Below are positions 63,855 to 64,000 of a stretch of DNA of 64,000 bases, one piece after another. The notes beneath the pieces were generated by a model. The model was not told the origin of the DNA. It was given only the letters and a program-made list of their open reading frames with translations, and ran no database searches. The position numbers were made by a program, and so were the translations under genes. The stretch is from positions 1 through 64,000 of the forward strand of contig DKAT01000015.1 in the NCBI GenBank assembly GCA_002450905.1, written 5' to 3'. How positions within the stretch are numbered: position 1 is the stretch's first letter; each line of letters begins with the position of its first letter. The stretch is from Spirochaetia bacterium UBA6919. GTDB lineage: Bacteria > Spirochaetota > UBA6919.

Positions 63855-64000
63855 TTGAATCAGGTGAAACAATTATCTAAAGAGAGATTAGAGGAATTTG
63901 AAGAAATATTAACACATTTTCCCAATAAGAAGGCGGCTTTGCTTCCAACATTACGTTTAGTGGAAGAGGAATTTGGATATGTTGATACAGAAGGATGCAG
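63855..64000 (+). CDS. nuoE: NADH-quinone oxidoreductase subunit E, 5' part only
   Basis: A frame from TTG at 63855 runs to the window edge (48 codons). It reads LEEFEEILTHFPNKKAALLP then TLRLVEEEFGYVDTEGC, the N-terminal helical region of NuoE (24-kDa) before its 2Fe-2S domain. GGAG lies ~11 bases before the TTG; a GTG at 63864 is an alternative start. It follows nuoD by 13 bases. The rest lies beyond the window. Confidence 0.85.
   Translation, partial: MNQVKQLSKERLEEFEEILTHFPNKKAALLPTLRLVEEEFGYVDTEGC

Overview
The window is AT-rich bacterial chromosome carrying housekeeping, motility and metabolic genes plus one accessory stretch. I see no rRNA, tRNA, CRISPR array or intact transposase gene. 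The best lineage clues point to Spirochaetota or a close relative. They are a 912-residue GreA whose Gre domain is only the last ~150 residues (long GreA proteins of this kind are known from Borrelia and Treponema), a 1375-residue acidic/transmembrane/TPR protein resembling the spirochaete flagellar-collar family beside fliG, and a DUF115/Maf-type protein in an operon with another very acidic protein. Heme A synthase and a NADH:quinone oxidoreductase operon indicate a respiring, probably oxygen-using organism. The lineage is an inference; no rRNA is present to confirm it.

Layout. 1-17.3 kb, minus strand: fliG, the collar-like TPR protein, an XPB-type helicase-associated-domain protein, aroB, then alpha-2-macroglobulin and pbpC (a classic pair). 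17.5-23.0 kb, plus: a sucrose cluster of PfkB sugar kinase, sucrose-phosphate synthase with a C-terminal phosphatase domain, and sucrose synthase. 23.2-28.1 kb, minus: giant greA, then a PIN-PhoH ATPase preceded by a 53-residue ORF. 28.3-34.0 kb, plus: a tight operon of FadB/FadJ-type protein, thiolase, PrpD and PrpB, linking beta-oxidation to propionyl-CoA disposal. 34.0-40.0 kb, plus: an accessory stretch of small unrecognised genes with strong ribosome sites, a WYL regulator, a TPR protein, a zinc ribbon and a frameshifted small ORF, bordered by a decayed moxR 3' end on the left and REP-like repeats plus an intact moxR on the right. 40.0-44.4 kb, minus: a 29-residue mS38/bS22-like ribosomal protein followed by moxR, and yicC-miaA-manC. 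44.5-50.6 kb, plus: ctaA, a triple-SLBB protein, an acidic protein, a GAF-like protein and a DUF115 protein; mlaE faces them. 51.9-60.9 kb, plus: chemotaxis genes cheR-cheD-cheB-cheA-mcp-cheY-cheW-mcp. 61.2 kb to the end: nuoABCDE, with nuoE cut by the window edge and a near-consensus promoter in front of nuoA.

The most unusual non-coding signal is a ~33-bp element made of three 11-bp iterations of an ATGGGAAAA-type unit. It occurs four times, always between genes, and one copy carries the same TG-to-CA change in all three iterations. A second family of hairpin-forming REP-like repeats lies at 8.6, 38.1 and 39.6-39.9 kb. Several starts were moved from the longest open frame to internal ATGs because a Shine-Dalgarno site or the neighbouring stop codon decides them.
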